A DNA stretch of 64,000 nucleotides. It comes from Synechococcus sp. CS-1329. GTDB taxonomy: Bacteria > Cyanobacteriota > Cyanobacteriia > PCC-6307 > Cyanobiaceae. Below the pieces are notes generated by a model, which saw nothing but the letters and a program-made list of their open reading frames with translations, had not been told where the DNA came from and made no database searches. This document shows positions 25,919 through 38,083 of the stretch, one piece after another. The stretch lies in the NCBI RefSeq assembly GCF_025128055.1, contig NZ_JAHLYS010000012.1:27967-91966 (forward strand), given 5' to 3'. Position 1 is the stretch's first letter. Each line of letters opens with the position of its first letter. A program made the position numbers and the translations under genes.

Positions 25919-26665
25919 TCACAGCAGCGTCACCGCACCGCTGGCGATGTCGAAGCAGGCGGGCTGGATGCGCAGCCGCCCGGCGCCCACGGCCTCCCGC
26001 AGCAGGCTGCTGCGCCGGCTCAGTTCCTGGGCGGAGTGGCTGGCGTTGTGGCGGATCGCCAGGCTGAGGTCGTCGCCCGGTTGCAGTGCCGCGCGGATTG
26101 GTGTCACCAGCTGCTCCAGCAGCGGCGTCAGCGGCGCCTCGGCCAGGGCGGCAGTGACGGCGCCGCAGCCGCTATGACCCATCACCAGGATCAGGGGCAC
26201 CGCCAGCTCCGCTATCGCGTACTCCAGCGAGGCGACGCCGTCGTCGAAGGCAGTGTTGCCGGCGCAGCGCACATCGAACAGCTCCCCTGCACCCGACACG
26301 AAGATCCACTCCGGCGACACCCGCGAATCGGCGCAGCTCAGCAGGGCCGCCCAGGGTCGCTGGCCGCTGGCCATGGCGCTGGGGTCCACCTGACAGGTGC
26401 TCTGCCAGAGGCCATTCATCAGCTCCGTGCGCTCCTCGGCGCTGCCGGCGGCGGCGGCGGCCTGCCAGGCGCGGCTGAACTGGACATTGCGGCGCAGCAG
26501 GCTGCCGAGCGGATCGTCATGGGGAGAGCAGGCCGCCAGGCTCTGCTCCAGCTCCGGCGTGAGCGCGCCGGCCTCCGCCCGATCCGGGCCCACCAGCTGC
26601 GGCCAGGCCAGGGCGCCCGCCGCCAGGCCCGCGCCCTGCAGCCACTCCCGTCGGGTCAGCGTCAT
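25919..26665 (-). CDS. Beta-class carbonic anhydrase with Tat signal
   Basis: A 248-residue beta-carbonic anhydrase. The zinc ligands and catalytic dyad are present: CADSR (Cys111, Asp113, Arg115) and HSGCG (His164, Cys167). It begins with a twin-arginine signal, TRREWLQGAGLAAGALA, so it should be exported folded to the periplasm or thylakoid lumen. It is not a carboxysomal enzyme. It interconverts CO2 and bicarbonate. It ends 18 bp before the arfB start on the same strand. An EcaB-like extracellular role is possible. Confidence 0.9.
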   Translation of the reverse strand: MTLTRREWLQGAGLAAGALAWPQLVGPDRAEAGALTPELEQSLAACSPHDDPLGSLLRRNVQFSRAWQAAAAAGSAEERTELMNGLWQSTCQVDPSAMASGQRPWAALLSCADSRVSPEWIFVSGAGELFDVRCAGNTAFDDGVASLEYAIAELAVPLILVMGHSGCGAVTAALAEAPLTPLLEQLVTPIRAALQPGDDLSLAIRHNASHSAQELSRRSSLLREAVGAGRLRIQPACFDIASGAVTLL

Positions 26666-26761
26666 CGGCTCAAACTCATGGATGGTGGTGGACCGGGGAT
26701 GCCTGGGTGACAGGCTGCTCCCCTGAAGGCTTAGCTAGGGCGGCTCCGGGAGTCAGCAGCG

Positions 26762-27622
26762 ATGGATCCAACCCCTGACTGGGTCGATGAAATTCACCAG
26801 GGCGTGCGCTACGGCCTCGAAGCCCGGGTGCTGCTGGAGCAGGACAGCCCCTACCAGCGGGTCACGATCATCGACAGCCAGCGCTACGGCAAGGGGCTGC
26901 TGATCGATGGCTGCTGGATGACGGCCGAGCGCCAGGAGCGCCACTACCACGAGCCGCTGGTGCATCCGGCCCTCTGCGCCGCAGCCTCCATCGAGCGGGT
27001 GCTGGTGATCGGCGGCGGCGACGGCGGCACGGCCCGGGAGTGCCTGCGCTACCCCGGCGTGCGCCAGCTCGATCTGGTGGAGATTGATGGGCTGGTGGTG
27101 GAGTGCTCCCAGCGTTATCTGCCCACCCTCGGCGGCGGCTGCTGGGACGATCCCCGCTTTCAGCTCACCCTGGGCGATGGCATCGCCTGGGTGTCGGCGG
27201 CGGCCACCGCCAGCTACGACGTGGTGATCGTGGATGGCTCCGACCCCGCCGGCCCCGCCGAGGGCCTGTTCAACCGGGCCTTCTTCGAGCAGTGCCGCCG
27301 CCTGCTGCGGCCCGGTGGCGTCTTCGCCACCCAGAGCGAATCCCCGGAAAGCTTCCGCGAGGTGCACCTGGCCACGGTGCGGCTGCTGCGCGAGGTGTTC
27401 GGCCACGCCGATCCTCTCTATGGCTGGGTGCCGATGTACCCCAGCGGCTGGTGGAGCTGGACCTTCGCGGCTGTCGATGGCCCGCGCTACCTGCAGCCCA
27501 GGCCGGAGCGGGCGGAGGTGGTGGCGGCGGGCTGTGAGATCTGGTCACCCCGCTGGCAACGCGGTGCCTTCGAGGCCATTCCGGCCGCCATCGAGCGGGC
27601 CCTTGACCACCCCCAGCCCTGA
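26762..27622 (+). CDS. speE: Spermidine synthase (polyamine aminopropyltransferase)
   Basis: A 286-residue aminopropyltransferase. It has YGKGLLIDG, the SAM-type loop [28 protein letters not shown], and the catalytic [13 protein letters not shown] segment whose Asp acts on the amine. It transfers aminopropyl from decarboxylated SAM to putrescine. The next gene, speB, starts 4 bp after the stop, giving an agmatine-to-spermidine unit. The length is normal. Confidence 0.95.
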   Translation: MDPTPDWVDEIHQGVRYGLEARVLLEQDSPYQRVTIIDSQRYGKGLLIDGCWMTAERQERHYHEPLVHPALCAAASIERVLVIGGGDGGTARECLRYPGVRQLDLVEIDGLVVECSQRYLPTLGGGCWDDPRFQLTLGDGIAWVSAAATASYDVVIVDGSDPAGPAEGLFNRAFFEQCRRLLRPGGVFATQSESPESFREVHLATVRLLREVFGHADPLYGWVPMYPSGWWSWTFAAVDGPRYLQPRPERAEVVAAGCEIWSPRWQRGAFEAIPAAIERALDHPQP

Positions 27623-27626
27623 GCCG

Positions 27627-28571
27627 ATGCGCGTGTCCCCAGCCTCAGCCTCAGCCTCAGCCCCTGCACCCCTGGACCCCGATCTGTTCGATCGCGACGG
27701 TGCCATCTTCATGGGATCGCGGCGCGACCCCGAGGGGTGCCGCGTCGGCCTGTTCGGGGTGCCCTACGACGGCACCACCTCCTTCCGGCCGGGCACCCGC
27801 TTCGGGCCCTCGGCGATCCGGGAGGTGAGCAGCGGACTGGAAACCTATGACCCCCAGCTGGATCTCGATCTCGACGACCTGGCCTTCGCTGATCTGGGGG
27901 CGGTGGCCATTCCTTTCGGTGCGCCCGAGCCCGTGCTGGCCGCCGTGGGTGAGGCCACCCGCGCCGTGCTGGAGCTGGGGCTGCGGCCGCTGATGCTCGG
28001 CGGTGAGCATTCGCTCAGCAGTGGCGCCGTGGCGGCCGTGGCCGCCCGCCACCCCGACCTGGCCCTGGTGCAGCTCGATGCCCACGCCGACCTGCGCCAG
28101 AGCTGGCTCGGGACCAGCCACAGCCATGCCTGTGCCATGCGCCGCTGCCTGGAGGTGCTCCCCTCCGGCGACCTGCTGCAGGTGGCGATCCGCAGCGGCA
28201 CCCGCGAGGAGTTCGAGGAGCTGCGCCGCAGCGGCCGGCTGGTGGGGCAGGGCCCGGGGCTGTCGCTGCAGCCCGAGCGGCTGCAGGCGGAGCTGGTGGC
28301 TGCCCTGGCCCCCCTGCGCGGCCGGCCGATCTATCTCACCGTCGATCTCGACTGGTTCGATCCCGCCGTGATGCCTGGCACTGGCACCCCCGAGCCCGGC
28401 GGTTACCACTGGGGCCACTTCGCGGGGCTGCTGGAGGAGCTGCGCCAGCACCGGCTGGTGGCGGCCGATGTGGTGGAGCTCGCCCCCGGCCTTGATCCCA
28501 GTGGCATCAGCGCCGTGCTGGCGGCGAAGGTGACCCGCAGCCTGCTGCTGCTGCTGGGCCAGGGTCAGTAG
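27627..28571 (+). CDS. speB: Agmatinase
   Basis: A 314-residue ureohydrolase with GGEHS (His128), QLDAHAD (Asp151, His153, Asp155) and TVDLDWFDP (two Asp ligands), followed by PGTGTPEPGG. The standard DAHAD and absence of a long N-terminal extension separate it from the guanidine hydrolase at 2.5 kb. The start at 27627 was chosen just after the speE stop; the longer frame runs inside speE. A CAGCCT-type repeat near 27641-27663 encodes an SASASASA N-terminal stretch. It converts agmatine to putrescine and urea and feeds SpeE. Confidence 0.92.
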   Translation: MRVSPASASASAPAPLDPDLFDRDGAIFMGSRRDPEGCRVGLFGVPYDGTTSFRPGTRFGPSAIREVSSGLETYDPQLDLDLDDLAFADLGAVAIPFGAPEPVLAAVGEATRAVLELGLRPLMLGGEHSLSSGAVAAVAARHPDLALVQLDAHADLRQSWLGTSHSHACAMRRCLEVLPSGDLLQVAIRSGTREEFEELRRSGRLVGQGPGLSLQPERLQAELVAALAPLRGRPIYLTVDLDWFDPAVMPGTGTPEPGGYHWGHFAGLLEELRQHRLVAADVVELAPGLDPSGISAVLAAKVTRSLLLLLGQGQ

Positions 28572-28581
28572 GCGGCCAGGC

Positions 28582-28977
28582 TCAGTAGGAGTAGGAGCCG
28601 CTGGAACGCTGCTCCCGCAGGCGTTCGTGCTGCTGCCCGATCAACACCACCGCGAGGGTGGGGTGGTTGTGCAGCAGGTTGAGGAAGTTCAGGCGATCCA
28701 GCTTCACCAGCTCCACCGGGGTGCGGGCGATGGCCTCATTGCGGAAGTAGCCGCCGCGCCAGGCGATGTCTTCGTAGCTGAACAGTTCGCCGTGGCGATA
28801 GCAGAGGCGATTTCTCGAGGCGTCGATCAGTTCGACGATGCCCTTGCGGACTCCGTAGATGGCGCGGGCGAGATCACCTGGATGAAACACAGGAGAGCCG
28901 GTGGGCAGGGTGAGGGTCTCACCGTCCACCTGGGAAGCCATCAGTTCAACCGGCATGGCGGGTGCGAGTGCAACCAA
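28582..28977 (-). CDS. Cyclic-nucleotide-binding-domain protein without DNA-binding domain
   Basis: A 131-residue protein corresponding to a CRP-like beta-barrel only. FHPGDLARAIYGVRKGIVELI is a typical cNMP-domain opening, followed by GELFSYEDIAWRGGYFRNEA and VELVKLDRLNFLNLLHNHP. The C-terminal helix-turn-helix of CRP/NtcA proteins is missing; the chain stops after the dimerisation helix (LREQRSSGSYSY). It may be a small sensor or partner protein. It converges with speB with a 10-bp gap. Confidence 0.75.
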   Translation of the reverse strand: MVALAPAMPVELMASQVDGETLTLPTGSPVFHPGDLARAIYGVRKGIVELIDASRNRLCYRHGELFSYEDIAWRGGYFRNEAIARTPVELVKLDRLNFLNLLHNHPTLAVVLIGQQHERLREQRSSGSYSY

Positions 28978-29052
28978 TCATCCACCTCCATTCAGGGATT
29001 CGGACTCTCAGCATGGCGCCTGCTGCGCCCATCGGCAGGGGACTGTCCCCAC

Positions 29053-29304
29053 TCAGCTGGCGGCCACCAGCAGGTCGGTGAGGGCCAGCTGACGGTTGGC
29101 GGGCACCGGCATCGCCAGCGGGGATTGATCGATGCTGGGCAGGCGGGGCGGACGGGGGGTCCAGTGGTGACACCAGAGGTCACCAACCAGGTCGGCATGG
29201 ATGGCCAGCCGTCGCATCTGGCACCAGCTCTGCTCGGTGCTGCCGAAGGAGGCCTCGGGCGCCTGGCAGTGGTTGCAGCTACGACAGTTCGGGCGCTGGC
29301 CCAT
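29053..29304 (-). CDS. Small Cys-rich protein, possible zinc-binding (83 aa)
   Basis: An 83-residue protein with an N-terminal CRSCNHCQ cluster, then WCQMR and LWCHHW, giving five cysteines and several histidines that could hold zinc or iron. The C-terminal half is proline-rich. I do not know the family. It lies 75 bp upstream of the cyclic-nucleotide-domain gene on the same strand and is divergent from gcvT, with a 170-bp region between. The pattern of metal-like residues supports a real gene. Confidence 0.6.
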   Translation of the reverse strand: MGQRPNCRSCNHCQAPEASFGSTEQSWCQMRRLAIHADLVGDLWCHHWTPRPPRLPSIDQSPLAMPVPANRQLALTDLLVAAS

Positions 29305-29474
29305 GGGCGCGACCCATTCAGGGCATCCAAGGTAATGACCTTCCCTGTATCACACCAGGGGAAAAGCCGAACCTGCTGGAAGTCTTCGGTATTGCCTGGT
29401 GGCCGTCTGCTGGGCCGGCCTGTGCTGGGGTGGCGTCCATAGGATCGCCGCCAGCAGTCGCGACAGCCCATTCC

Positions 29475-30626
29475 ATGGCGGACTCCCTGAAGCGAACGCC
29501 TCTGCACGGGGCCTGCCGTGAGGCCGGTGCCCGCCTGGTGCCCTTTGAGGGCTGGGAGATGCCCGTGCAGTTTCAGGGGCTGGTGCAGGAACACAGGGCG
29601 GTGCGCGAGGGCTGCGGCGTCTTCGACATCTCCCACATGGGGGTGCTGCGCCTGCGGGGCGATGGCGCCAAGGACGCCCTGCAGGCCCTGGTGCCCAGCG
29701 ATCTGTTCCGGATCGGCCCGGGTGAGGCCACCTACACCGTGCTGCTCAACGAGGCCGGCGGCATCCGCGACGACCTGATCGTCTACGACCTCGGCCGGCC
29801 AGAGGAGAACGAAGCGCCAGCCGATGAACTGCTGCTGATCATCAATGCCGGCTGCGCCGAGGCCGACACCGCCTGGCTGCGCAGTCAGCTGGAGCCCACG
29901 GGCCTGGTGATCAGCGACCGCAAGGGCGATGGCGTGTTGCTGGCCCTGCAGGGCCCCGAGGCGATCGCCCGGCTGGAGGCCCTGGCGGGGGTGGATCTGG
30001 GCGGCCTGCCCCGCTTCGCTCACCGCAGCATCCAGCTGGCCGGCACCGCGACGGCGGCCGCCGCCGGCGCCACGGCCTTCGTGGCCCGCACCGGCTACAC
30101 CGGCGAAGACGGCGTGGAGCTCCTGCTGGATCGCGCCGCCGGCGGCGCCCTCTGGACCCAGCTGCTGGCGGAGGGGGTGACCCCCTGTGGCCTCGGTGCC
30201 CGCGACACCCTGCGCCTTGAGGCGGCCATGCACCTCTACGGCAGCGACATGGACAGCACCACCACCCCCCTGGAGGCCTCCCTGGGCTGGCTGGTGCACC
30301 TGGAGATGCCGGCGGCCTTCATCGGTCGGGAGGTGTTGGAGCGCCAGAGCGCCGAGGGGGTGAGTCGGCGCCTGGTGGGCCTCAAGCTCCAGGGCCGGGC
30401 GATCGCCCGCCACGGCTATCCGGTGCTGCGCGCTGGTCAGGTGGTGGGCGAGGTCACCAGCGGCACCTGGTCGCCCACCCTGGGGGAGGCGATCGCCCTG
30501 GCCTACGTGCCGGCCGACGCCACCCGGGTCGGCACTGAGCTGGCGGTGGAGATCCGCGGCAAGGCCGAGCCAGCCGTGGTGGTGAAGCGGCCCTTCTATC
30601 GGCGCCATGGGACACTCGCGGATTGA
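29475..30626 (+). CDS. gcvT: Aminomethyltransferase, glycine cleavage T protein
   Basis: A 383-residue GcvT. It begins SLKRTPLHGACREAGARLVP, contains GWEMPVQFQ and CGVFDISHMG, folate-site residues in TGYTGEDGVE, and CGLGARDTLRLEAAMHLYG. It transfers the methylene group of glycine-derived aminomethyl-lipoyl H protein to tetrahydrofolate in photorespiratory glycine breakdown. The start at 29475 matches the family; the longer frame adds 15 non-conserved residues. No glycine riboswitch was recognised in the 170-bp upstream region. aspS follows 12 bp later. Confidence 0.95.
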   Translation: MADSLKRTPLHGACREAGARLVPFEGWEMPVQFQGLVQEHRAVREGCGVFDISHMGVLRLRGDGAKDALQALVPSDLFRIGPGEATYTVLLNEAGGIRDDLIVYDLGRPEENEAPADELLLIINAGCAEADTAWLRSQLEPTGLVISDRKGDGVLLALQGPEAIARLEALAGVDLGGLPRFAHRSIQLAGTATAAAAGATAFVARTGYTGEDGVELLLDRAAGGALWTQLLAEGVTPCGLGARDTLRLEAAMHLYGSDMDSTTTPLEASLGWLVHLEMPAAFIGREVLERQSAEGVSRRLVGLKLQGRAIARHGYPVLRAGQVVGEVTSGTWSPTLGEAIALAYVPADATRVGTELAVEIRGKAEPAVVVKRPFYRRHGTLAD

Positions 30627-30638
30627 GTTCCTTTCCCC

Positions 30639-32459
30639 ATGCGCAGCCACGGGTGCGGCGATCTGCGCAGCAGCAGCGTCGATCAGGGTGTTGAGCTGAG
30701 CGGCTGGGTCGACCGCCGCCGCGACCACGGCGGCGTGATCTTCGTGGACCTGCGCGACCGCAGCGGCACCGTTCAGATCACCGTCGATCCCGACCTGGGG
30801 CCCGAGGCCTTCGCGGTGGCGGAACACCTGCGCAATGAAACGGTGGTACAGGTGCAGGGCCGGGTGCGCCTGCGGCCCCAGGAGTCGCTCAACACCCGCC
30901 TGGCCACCGGTGAGGTGGAGGTGCTGGCCAGCCAGCTCACGGTGCTCAATGCCGTGCGCAAGCCCCTGCCCTTCCCCGTGTCGGTGCACGACGAGGAGAA
31001 CACCCGCGAGGAGCTGCGCCTGCGCCATCGCTACCTCGACCTGCGCCGCGGGCGCATGAACGGCAACCTGCGTCTGCGGGCCCGCACGATCCAGGCGGCC
31101 CGCCGCTTCCTCGAAGAGCAGGGCTTCATCGAGGTGGAAACGCCGGTGCTCACCCGCTCCACCCCCGAGGGCGCCCGCGACTACCTGGTGCCCAGCCGCG
31201 TCTGCGGCGGCGAATGGTTCGCCCTGCCCCAGTCGCCCCAGCTGTTCAAGCAGCTGCTGATGGTGGGCGGCATCGAGCGCTATTACCAGGTGGCCCGCTG
31301 CTTCCGCGACGAAGACCTCCGGGCCGACCGCCAGCCGGAGTTCACCCAGCTCGACATCGAGATGAGCTTCATGGGCCAGGAGGAGATCCTCGAGCTCAAC
31401 GAAGCGCTGATCGCCAGCATCTGGAAGGCCGTCAAGGGCGTGGAGCTGCCCAGGCCCTTCCCACGCCTCAGCTGGCACGAAGCGATGGAGCGCTACGGCA
31501 CCGACCGGCCCGATACCCGCTACGGCATGGAGCTCACCAACGTGAGCGACCTGGTGGCCGGAATGGGCTTCAAGGTGTTTTCAGGCGCCGTGGCCGCCGG
31601 CGGCTCCGTGAAGTGCATCGCCGTGCCCGGCGGCAATGACGCCCTCTCCAACGTGCGCATCAAGCCCGGCGGTGATGTCTTCAGCGAGGCCCAGGCGGCC
31701 GGCGCCGGCGGCCTGGCCTTCATCCGCGTGCGCGAAGGCGGCGAGATCGACACGATCGGCGCCATCAAGGACAACCTCTCCGCTGCCACCAAGGCCGAGC
31801 TGATTGAGCGCACCGGCGCGGTGCCCGGCACCTTGCTGCTGTTCGGCGCCGGTGACACCGCCACGGTGAACAAGGCCCTCGACCGGGTGCGCCAGTACCT
31901 GGCCCGCGAGCTGGGGCTGGTGAAGCCCGAGCGCGAGAACGATTGCTGGAACTTCCTCTGGGTGGTGGATTTCCCGATGTTCGAGTTCAACGCCGGCGAG
32001 AACCGCTTCGAGGCGCTGCACCACCCCTTCTGTGCTCCCAATGCCGATGACCTCGGCACCGATCCAGCCCAGTGGGAGGCCACCCTGCCCGCCGCCCGCG
32101 CCCAGGCCTACGACCTGGTGCTCAACGGCCTGGAGCTGGGCGGCGGCTCCCTGCGCATCCACGATTCAGCCCTGCAGCGCCAGGTGCTGCAGACGGTCGG
32201 TCTGTCCCCGGAGGAGGCCGAGCGCCAGTTCGGGTTCCTGATGGAGGCCCTCGACCTCGGTGCCCCACCCCACGGCGGCCTGGCCTTCGGCATCGACCGC
32301 ATGGTGATGCTGCTGGCCGGTGAGGAGTCGATCCGCGACACCATCGCCTTCCCCAAGACCCAGCAGGCCCGCTGCCTGCTCACCCAGGCCCCCGCCGATG
32401 TGGCCCCCCAGCAACTGAGCGACCTGCATGTGGCCAGCACCTGGGTGGAGCCGGAGTGA
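30639..32459 (+). CDS. aspS: Aspartyl-tRNA synthetase
   Basis: A 606-residue bacterial-type class IIb synthetase. It has an N-terminal OB-fold anticodon domain ([15 protein letters not shown]), motif 1 ([20 protein letters not shown]), motif 2 ([21 protein letters not shown]), the large GAD insertion domain in the middle, and motif 3 ([15 protein letters not shown]). The bacterial length and GAD domain suggest it may charge both tRNA-Asp and tRNA-Asn, as non-discriminating enzymes do. It is close behind gcvT. Confidence 0.97.
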   Translation: MRSHGCGDLRSSSVDQGVELSGWVDRRRDHGGVIFVDLRDRSGTVQITVDPDLGPEAFAVAEHLRNETVVQVQGRVRLRPQESLNTRLATGEVEVLASQLTVLNAVRKPLPFPVSVHDEENTREELRLRHRYLDLRRGRMNGNLRLRARTIQAARRFLEEQGFIEVETPVLTRSTPEGARDYLVPSRVCGGEWFALPQSPQLFKQLLMVGGIERYYQVARCFRDEDLRADRQPEFTQLDIEMSFMGQEEILELNEALIASIWKAVKGVELPRPFPRLSWHEAMERYGTDRPDTRYGMELTNVSDLVAGMGFKVFSGAVAAGGSVKCIAVPGGNDALSNVRIKPGGDVFSEAQAAGAGGLAFIRVREGGEIDTIGAIKDNLSAATKAELIERTGAVPGTLLLFGAGDTATVNKALDRVRQYLARELGLVKPERENDCWNFLWVVDFPMFEFNAGENRFEALHHPFCAPNADDLGTDPAQWEATLPAARAQAYDLVLNGLELGGGSLRIHDSALQRQVLQTVGLSPEEAERQFGFLMEALDLGAPPHGGLAFGIDRMVMLLAGEESIRDTIAFPKTQQARCLLTQAPADVAPQQLSDLHVASTWVEPE

Positions 32460-32559
32460 CCTGAAGACGGGGTGACCTGAAGCCAGGATGACCGCCGCCA
32501 GTCGCGACTGATCCCTAAGAGAAACCATCGGTTTCGCGCTGCTCCCCGCCACCAAAACG

Positions 32560-33726
32560 ATGGTGAAGCCATTCCGTCCAGGGTTTGTGTCTTCAGGGTC
32601 AGGGGAGTCTTCGGGGTCAGCGGCAGTCCGTTCCACCAGCCGGGCCAGCACCGATCTGGTGCGGCTTTACCTCCAGGACATCGGCCGGGTGGACATGCTC
32701 AGCCCGGAGGAGGAGCTGCTGCTGGCCCGCCAGGTGCAGGCCCGTAAGGCCCTGCTGGCCCAGAGGCTGGAGCAGGCGGCCGAGCTGCCGCTGCTGCAGG
32801 AGATGGTTGATCTGGAGCTGGTGCGCCAGCGCCTGGCCAGTCGCCTCACCCACCAGCCTTCCCATGGCCAGTGGGCGGAAGCCTGCGGTCTGCCCCTGGC
32901 CGAGCTGCGGCGCCGGCAGCAGGAGGGCCACAGGGCCTGGGCGGCTTGCCTGGAGCTGAGCCTCAGCGATCTCCAGCAGCGGCTGCTGAGCGGTCGCCGG
33001 GCCCGCGACCGCATGATCCAGGCCAACCTGCGCCTGGTGGTGGCGGTGGCGAAGAAGTATCAGAAGCGGGGCGTGGAACTGCTGGATCTGGTGCAGGAGG
33101 GCACCCTCGGCCTGGAGCGGGCGGTGGAGAAGTTCGACCCCATTCGCGGCTTCCGCTTCAGCACCTACGCCTACTGGTGGATTCGTCAGGGGGTCACCCG
33201 GGCGATCGCCACCCAGAGCCGCACGATCCGCCTGCCCGTACACGTCAGCGAGAAGCTGAACCGGATCAGGAAGGCCCAGCATCAGTTCGCCAGCGACCAT
33301 GGCCGCACCGCCAGCCTCGCCGAACTGGCCAAGGCCCTGCAGTGGAGCGAGGACGCCGTGCGCCTCACCCTGCTGCGGCTGCCCCGCTCGATCTCCCTGG
33401 AGGCCAAGGTGGGTCGCGATCAGGACACCCCCCTGGGTGACCTGCTGGAGGCCACCAGCGACACCCCCGAGCAGCGCCTCACCCGCCAGCAGCTGCACAG
33501 TGACCTCGACGCCCTGCTCGATGAACTCAGCGAGCGGGAGGCCGAGGTGATTCGCCTGCGCTATGGCCTCAGCGACGACAACCCCCGCACCCTGGCCCAG
33601 ATCGGCGAGGGGATGCAGCTCTCGCGCGAGCGGGTGCGCCAGATCGAGACCCTGGCCCTTCACAAGCTGCGCCAGCCCGCCCGCTGCTGCCGCGTGCACG
33701 ACTACCTCGCCAGCCTCGACGGCTGA
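32560..33726 (+). CDS. Group 2 (RpoD-like) sigma factor
   Basis: A 388-residue sigma-70 family protein without region 1.1. It shows region 1.2 (LVRLYLQDIGRVDMLSPEEE), region 2 (NLRLVVAVAKKYQKRGVELL, YAYWWIRQGVTRAIA), region 3 and region 4 (LSRERVRQIETLALHKLRQP). The short N-terminus and overall size are those of the non-essential group 2 sigma factors that respond to stress, light or nutrient state in cyanobacteria. Which Sig member it corresponds to cannot be decided from sequence alone. The gene is alone, 100 bp after aspS. Confidence 0.9.
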   Translation: MVKPFRPGFVSSGSGESSGSAAVRSTSRASTDLVRLYLQDIGRVDMLSPEEELLLARQVQARKALLAQRLEQAAELPLLQEMVDLELVRQRLASRLTHQPSHGQWAEACGLPLAELRRRQQEGHRAWAACLELSLSDLQQRLLSGRRARDRMIQANLRLVVAVAKKYQKRGVELLDLVQEGTLGLERAVEKFDPIRGFRFSTYAYWWIRQGVTRAIATQSRTIRLPVHVSEKLNRIRKAQHQFASDHGRTASLAELAKALQWSEDAVRLTLLRLPRSISLEAKVGRDQDTPLGDLLEATSDTPEQRLTRQQLHSDLDALLDELSEREAEVIRLRYGLSDDNPRTLAQIGEGMQLSRERVRQIETLALHKLRQPARCCRVHDYLASLDG

Positions 33727-33821
33727 GGTGAGGCCGCCGGCCGGCCCGCCCCACCCCGGGAAGCCCCCCTGGACGCTGCCCCAGCCCCTGGACTAAACCG
33801 AAATTCAGTCGCCTTGATTCC

Positions 33822-34319
33822 ATGAGCAACGCCCCTGCCATCACGGCCCCTCCGATCGACATCGGCATGTCCGATGACCAGCGCCAGCAGATTGCGGCCG
33901 GTCTCGGCCGGCTGCTGGCCGACAGCTACGTGCTCTACGGCAAGACCCACGGCTTCCACTGGAATGTGACCGGGCCGATGTTCAACACGCTGCACCTGAT
34001 GTTCATGGAGCAGTACACCGAGCTCTGGATGGCCCTCGATGTGATCGCCGAGCGGATCCGGGCCCTGGGCTGCCCGGCCCCCTTCGGCGGCTCCCGCTTC
34101 GCGGCCCTCTCCTCGATCGCTGAAACCCAGGGCCAGCCACCGGCTCTGGAGATGGTGCATGAGCTGGTGAAGGGCCATGAGGCGGTGGCCCGCACTGCCC
34201 GCAGCCTCTACCCCCTGGTGGCGGAGGCCAGTGATGAGCCCACCGCCGACCTGCTCACCCAGCGGCTGCAGATCCACGAAAAAACCGCCTGGATGCTGCG
34301 CAGCCTGCTCGACGGCTGA
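33822..34319 (+). CDS. dps: Dps-family ferritin-like protein
   Basis: A 165-residue four-helix Dps. It has [19 protein letters not shown] with the first ferroxidase His, [19 protein letters not shown] with Asp/Glu ligands, and a final helix region. These dodecameric proteins oxidise and store iron with peroxide and may bind DNA. The length is normal. It sits alone between the sigma factor and pyrG on the same strand. Confidence 0.92.
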   Translation: MSNAPAITAPPIDIGMSDDQRQQIAAGLGRLLADSYVLYGKTHGFHWNVTGPMFNTLHLMFMEQYTELWMALDVIAERIRALGCPAPFGGSRFAALSSIAETQGQPPALEMVHELVKGHEAVARTARSLYPLVAEASDEPTADLLTQRLQIHEKTAWMLRSLLDG

Positions 34320-34347
34320 ACCGGCCCAGATGGTGGGCGCTCGATAG

Positions 34348-36707
<2,360 letters not shown>

Positions 36708-36741
36708 GGCCCACTCCAGCGATCCCGCAAACTGTGAGCGA

Positions 36742-38040
36742 GTGAGCAACGCGGGCGTGGACAAGCTGCAGAGCCTTCGGGGCATGGTCGATCTGCTGCC
36801 GGAGCAGATGCCCCTGTGGCAGCGGATCGAAGCCACAATGCGCGCCCAGTTCGAGCGCGCCGCCCTCCGGGAAATCCGTACGCCGCTGCTGGAGGTCACC
36901 GAGCTGTTCGCCCGCGGCATCGGTGAAGCCACCGATGTGGTGGGCAAGGAGATGTACACCTTCCTCGATCGGGGTGAGCGCAGCTGCACCCTGCGGCCCG
37001 AGGGCACCGCCTCGGTGGTGCGCGCCGCCCTGCAGCACAGCCTGCTGGGCCAGGGGCCCCAGCGGCTCTGGTACACCGGGCCGATGTTTCGCTATGAGCG
37101 CCCCCAGGCCGGGCGCCAGCGCCAGTTCCACCAGGTGGGGATCGAGCTGCTGGGCTTCGCTGACCCCCGCAGCGATGCCGAAGCGATTGCCATCGCCTGG
37201 GACCTGCTCAGCGCCCTGGGGTTGGGCGGACTGTCGCTGGAGCTTAATTCCCTCGGTGATCCCAGCGATCGCGCCGCCTACCGCAGCACCCTGGTGGACT
37301 GGCTGCAGCTGCGCCAGGAGCAGCTCGATGCCGATTCCAGGGAGCGGATCAGCACCAACCCCCTGCGCATCCTCGACAGCAAGAACACCGGCACCCAGGC
37401 CCTGCTGGCCGAGGCCCCCCAGCTGATCGACAGCCTCAGCGACGCCAGCCGTGAGCGCTTCGGTGCTGTGCGCCGCTGCCTCGATGCCCTGGAGATCCCC
37501 TATCGGCTCAACCCCCGTCTGGTGCGCGGTCTCGATTACTACACCCACACCGCCTTCGAGATCACCAGCACTCAGCTCGGCGCCCAGGCCACCGTCTGTG
37601 GCGGCGGCCGCTACGACGGCCTGATCGAGCAGCTGGGCGGTGCGTCCACGGCGGCCGTGGGCTGGGCGATCGGCCTGGAGCGGCTGGTGTTGCTGCTGGC
37701 CCAGGCCCAGGCCGCCGGCACGGTGGCCCTGGGCGCCCCCGCCCCGGACCTGTATCTGGTGAGCCGCGGCGAGCAGGCGGAATGTCAGGCGCTGGTGCTG
37801 GCTCGTCAGTGGCGCCAGGCCGGCCGCAGCGTGGAGCTCGATCTCACCGGCGCCGCCTTCGCCAAACAGCTGAAACGCGCCGACCGCTCCGGCGCCCCCT
37901 GGGCGGTGGTGATCGGCGAGGAGGAGGCCCGGCAGGGGGTGGTGCTGCTCAAGAACCTGCGCCGCAGCGCTGATTCGCCTGAAGAGGAACGGTTGCGGCC
38001 AGTTGAACTTCTCAGGCGACTGGGTGATCCATCCATATGA
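36742..38040 (+). CDS. hisS: Histidyl-tRNA synthetase
   Basis: A 432-residue class II synthetase. It begins [20 protein letters not shown], and has motif 2 ([20 protein letters not shown]), the histidine-specific [15 protein letters not shown] and [14 protein letters not shown], and motif 3 ([14 protein letters not shown]), followed by the C-terminal anticodon domain. A GTG start at 36742 is used. It follows queE by 34 bp and precedes the nucleotide-sugar genes. Confidence 0.96.
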   Translation: MSNAGVDKLQSLRGMVDLLPEQMPLWQRIEATMRAQFERAALREIRTPLLEVTELFARGIGEATDVVGKEMYTFLDRGERSCTLRPEGTASVVRAALQHSLLGQGPQRLWYTGPMFRYERPQAGRQRQFHQVGIELLGFADPRSDAEAIAIAWDLLSALGLGGLSLELNSLGDPSDRAAYRSTLVDWLQLRQEQLDADSRERISTNPLRILDSKNTGTQALLAEAPQLIDSLSDASRERFGAVRRCLDALEIPYRLNPRLVRGLDYYTHTAFEITSTQLGAQATVCGGGRYDGLIEQLGGASTAAVGWAIGLERLVLLLAQAQAAGTVALGAPAPDLYLVSRGEQAECQALVLARQWRQAGRSVELDLTGAAFAKQLKRADRSGAPWAVVIGEEEARQGVVLLKNLRRSADSPEEERLRPVELLRRLGDPSI

Positions 38041-38083
38041 GATGCTCCTCAAGGATGAAGTCCACCCCACGTTCTGCCCCGTG

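Noticed and set aside
29305..29474. Possible glycine riboswitch before gcvT
   Set aside because: The region was read for the conserved glycine-aptamer core, which was not found.
28992..31478. 828-codon minus-strand open frame opposite gcvT and aspS
   Set aside because: Antisense frame created by codon bias in the real genes; translated residues are His/Gln/Ala-rich without domains.
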